Positions 5,508 through 6,770 of a stretch of DNA of 6,770 nt are shown piece by piece. The stretch is from Methylococcaceae bacterium (lineage in GTDB: Bacteria; Pseudomonadota; Gammaproteobacteria; Methylococcales; Methylomonadaceae): the NCBI GenBank assembly GCA_005779525.1, contig SXIZ01000275.1, positions 1 to 6,770 on the forward strand, written 5' to 3'. The translations under genes were made by a program, and so were the position numbers. The notes beneath the pieces were generated by a model. That model did no database searches. It had not been told where the DNA came from and saw nothing but the letters and a program-made list of their open reading frames with translations. Position 1 is the first letter of the stretch, and the number at the start of each line of letters is the position of its first letter.

Positions 5508-6011
5508 ATGAAAATGAAAAATTCTCTTGTGCAAAATCAAGGATTTGTTTTAAAAATTGGAGAATTATCTGAAATACTGAACACCACACCCAATGTAATT
5601 CGTCAATATGAAGCATTAGGCATTATTTCACCTAATCGTACAGAGGGCGGAACTAGGCTTTATGCAAAAAATGATCTTGAGCGGATTCGAGTTGCATTAA
5701 AATTAATAAGAGTTGGAATCGACATAGATACAGTTCAAAGCCTTGCAACTACTCGCGAACTCTACCCGACCGGACAAGAAGCTTCGACTGCGATGCTACC
5801 TAAAATTGAAGATTTGCGATCAAAAATTTCTAGTTTGATGAATGAATTAATAGAATTGAATCAAGACCTAGACCGTGCTGGTGTCTTAATAATGCAATGC
5901 CTTGCATGCAAAAATGCCCCTAATCGAAAACATTGTCCAGAATGCCCTGTAGATAAGAACATTCACTTAACAAGTATAGCTCGACTAGTCTGGGACCCTG
6001 AATGCCCATAA
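5508..6011 (+). CDS. MerR-family transcriptional regulator with a C-terminal CxxC-x8-CxxC tail
   Basis: A 167-residue DNA-binding regulator. After a 13-residue extension, the MerR winged helix-turn-helix covers about residues 14-80 (LKIGELSEILNTTPNVIRQY, then EALGIISPNRTEGGTRLY). A predicted dimerisation helix spans about 96-130. The tail has Cys131, Cys134, Cys143 and Cys146 (CLACKNAPNRKHCPECP) and a final Cys166 in DPECP. In known families the tail after this helix binds the effector: metal in CueR and ZntR, a [2Fe-2S] cluster in SoxR (CxxCxC-x5-C). The pattern here matches neither exactly; the CPxCPV part recalls the CP[IV] ending of metal sensors. A Zn, Fe-S or thiol sensor is a reasonable inference, but the ligand is unknown. 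No good Shine-Dalgarno precedes ATG 5508 or the second ATG at 5514, and the predicted leader is very short. It is divergent from the ApaH-like cluster and convergent with the peroxidase gene. Confidence 0.92.
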   Translation: MKMKNSLVQNQGFVLKIGELSEILNTTPNVIRQYEALGIISPNRTEGGTRLYAKNDLERIRVALKLIRVGIDIDTVQSLATTRELYPTGQEASTAMLPKIEDLRSKISSLMNELIELNQDLDRAGVLIMQCLACKNAPNRKHCPECPVDKNIHLTSIARLVWDPECP

Positions 6012-6085
6012 GTAATTAAAAATTATTGTTAAATTTCTTAATCTAAAATGAGAAAGCGCAATTTTAATGATCAGAATATGATTTT

Positions 6086-6115
6086 TTGCATTTTAGTAAA
6101 TGAATTAGCTATCAT
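6086..6115 (+). promoter_or_regulatory. Candidate promoter for a short transcript after the MerR gene
   Basis: TATCAT (6110-6115) matches five of six bases of the -10 consensus. TTGCAT (6086-6091) keeps the TTG of the -35 box, with an 18-base spacer. Initiation would fall near 6122, just before a structured stretch. The -35 match is poor, so this is tentative. Confidence 0.22.
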
Positions 6116-6142
6116 TCTAAGACAGTAGAGCAGGATGGGTGT

Positions 6143-6166
6143 GTGTCAAATTGGAGGATTTGACAC
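6143..6166. repeat. Perfect 9-bp hairpin with TGGAGG loop
   Basis: GTGTCAAAT (6143-6151) is the exact reverse complement of ATTTGACAC (6158-6166), leaving a 6-base loop TGGAGG. Neither strand has a T-run next to it, so it is not an intrinsic terminator. It is the strongest local stem in the MerR-peroxidase gap and the core of the small-RNA candidate. Confidence 0.65.
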
Positions 6167-6242
6167 TAGGCTATTCCCCGAAGGTGTTTTATTTACCAAG
6201 CATCCCGCCCGAAAAAATGGAATAGTTATCAAACTTACATGA

Positions 6243-6274
6243 GCGATCTGGTAAAAAAAAATCTTACAGATCGC
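6243..6274. terminator. Terminator-like hairpin between convergent MerR and peroxidase genes
   Basis: GCGATCTG (6243-6250) pairs perfectly with CAGATCGC (6267-6274). After one bulged G the stem extends by TAA/TTA, giving 11 pairs around an A-rich 9-base loop. On the plus strand it is followed by T-rich DNA (TGTCTTGTTATTAATTT) rather than a clean T-run. On the minus strand, 27 bases beyond the peroxidase stop, no T-run follows. Its place between two convergent genes makes a transcript-end role likely, possibly for both. Confidence 0.45.
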
Positions 6275-6301
6275 CCTGTCTTGTTATTAATTTAACTGTG
6301 T

Positions 6302-6770
6302 TTAGTCGTAAACGGGTAAACCGCTAGGTACCTTTTTAGGTACATCACGACGTAAATCAACGCAACTAAAATCAGTTAAACCTTCGCGTAAAAAGGTTGC
6401 TATTTTGCTGATCTCTGCATTTGTCAATACAATACCTTTTGCTTTTTCATCTAAAGTTGCGACGATCGCGGCAGTACGAATATCGCTGTTATTAACAACG
6501 AAATCTGTTGCGGCTAAATCTGCTCTATCAGGCATTGATAAGCGGCTCATTTGGTCGCCCGTAATCACCGCATCTGGTTTTACATAGTGCGCTATCATTT
6601 CTTCCAATGTTGGGTAGGCGCCCGCATGTCCATAAGGAGCAGTTAGACCAACTTGACGTAAGCTGGGGGTTTTGAATTTATAACGGTCCGCAGGGTTTTT
6701 AGTGACTAATTCACGACCAATATCATCTAAACCATCAGTAAAACCAGTGACGTTATTGCCTTTACCAGGG
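6302..6770 (-). CDS. Di-haem cytochrome c peroxidase/MauG-family protein, C-terminal part (5' end outside window)
   Basis: The frame is open from the right edge (first whole codon 6769-6767) to TAA 6304-6302, giving 155 visible residues. The block KFKTPSLRQVGLTAPYGHAGAYPTLEE matches the signature of bacterial cytochrome c peroxidases and MauG-like proteins (FKTPxLRNxxLTAPYxHxGxxxTLEE). The end LTNAEISKIATFLREGL is the usual C-terminal helix. Members carry two c-type haems and work in the periplasm, reducing H2O2 or oxidising protein side chains. The two CxxCH haem sites and the signal peptide would lie outside the window, so haem content cannot be confirmed here. A TTG-initiated reading from 6607 is only an internal part of this frame. 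It ends 290 bases from the MerR gene and converges on it, so it is not in that operon. Substrate and exact subfamily are open. Confidence 0.88.
   Translation of the reverse strand, partial: PGKGNNVTGFTDGLDDIGRELVTKNPADRYKFKTPSLRQVGLTAPYGHAGAYPTLEEMIAHYVKPDAVITGDQMSRLSMPDRADLAATDFVVNNSDIRTAAIVATLDEKAKGIVLTNAEISKIATFLREGLTDFSCVDLRRDVPKKVPSGLPVYD

Larger units (their letters stand above)
6122..6290 (+). ncRNA. Candidate small structured RNA between convergent genes
   Basis: The stretch combines a candidate promoter just upstream, a folded body and a terminator-like 3' hairpin. The body has an outer stem, GCAGGATG with CATCCCGC (about 6130-6137 and 6201-6208), with one mismatch. It encloses a perfect 9-bp hairpin, GTGTCAAAT/ATTTGACAC (6143-6151 with 6158-6166), whose loop is TGGAGG. 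GGA occurs in that loop and again in CAGGATG, the motif type bound by CsrA/RsmA proteins. A hairpin at 6243-6274 and T-rich DNA close the unit. There is no ORF here. Alternatives are a structured 3' region of the MerR mRNA or a dispersed repeat. I do not recognise any known RNA family. Confidence 0.28.

Noticed and set aside
6302..6607. A separate 101-residue gene starting at TTG 6607
   Set aside because: The same frame stays open to the right edge and encodes the conserved peroxidase block just upstream of that TTG, so it is an internal part of a larger gene.
1..6770. CRISPR array, insertion sequence or toxin-antitoxin pair
   Set aside because: No regularly spaced direct repeats, transposase motifs or small paired genes with such features were seen on either strand.

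Overview
The window looks like a chromosomal segment of a gammaproteobacterium with moderately AT-rich DNA. This rests on the GalE, YheT, ApaH, beta-class GST and AlkB-type proteins, which all read like gammaproteobacterial members. Genus cannot be fixed from sequence alone. Sulfur-oxidising Thiotrichales or methanotrophic Methylococcales would fit the gene mix and the palindromic intergenic repeat, but that is only an impression.

Layout. Bases 1-362 hold the 3' end of a UDP-glucose 4-epimerase gene (galE) on the plus strand. It converges on a minus-strand gene for a YheT-type alpha/beta hydrolase (627-1631), and a long imperfect inverted repeat lies between them. From 4682 leftwards to 1727 runs a compact minus-strand cluster. 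In transcription order it encodes an ApaH-like protein, an unrecognised 160-residue protein overlapping it by 10 bases, a beta-class-like glutathione S-transferase, a single-domain hemerythrin and an AlkB-type dioxygenase. A terminator-like hairpin follows the AlkB gene. An 825-base AT-rich gap (4683-5507) separates this cluster from a divergent MerR-family regulator gene (5508-6011). The gap holds several small hairpins and a REP-like pair of inverted hairpins. After the regulator comes a 290-base gap with a possible small structured RNA. Last is the 3' part of a di-haem cytochrome c peroxidase/MauG-like gene on the minus strand, which runs off the right edge.

How the genes may work together. 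The five-gene minus-strand cluster has a stress theme: alkylation repair (AlkB), thiol conjugation (GST), O2 or redox sensing or oxygen carriage (hemerythrin) and an alarmone-hydrolase homologue. The most striking point is that the ApaH homologue has lost nearly every metal-binding residue of the metallophosphoesterase site while keeping the C-terminal part of the fold. It is therefore probably a non-catalytic relative, perhaps a nucleotide-binding or regulatory protein, translationally linked to an unknown partner. The MerR regulator ends in an unusual CxxC-x8-CxxC tail that suggests a metal, Fe-S or thiol sensor. Its targets cannot be told from this window.
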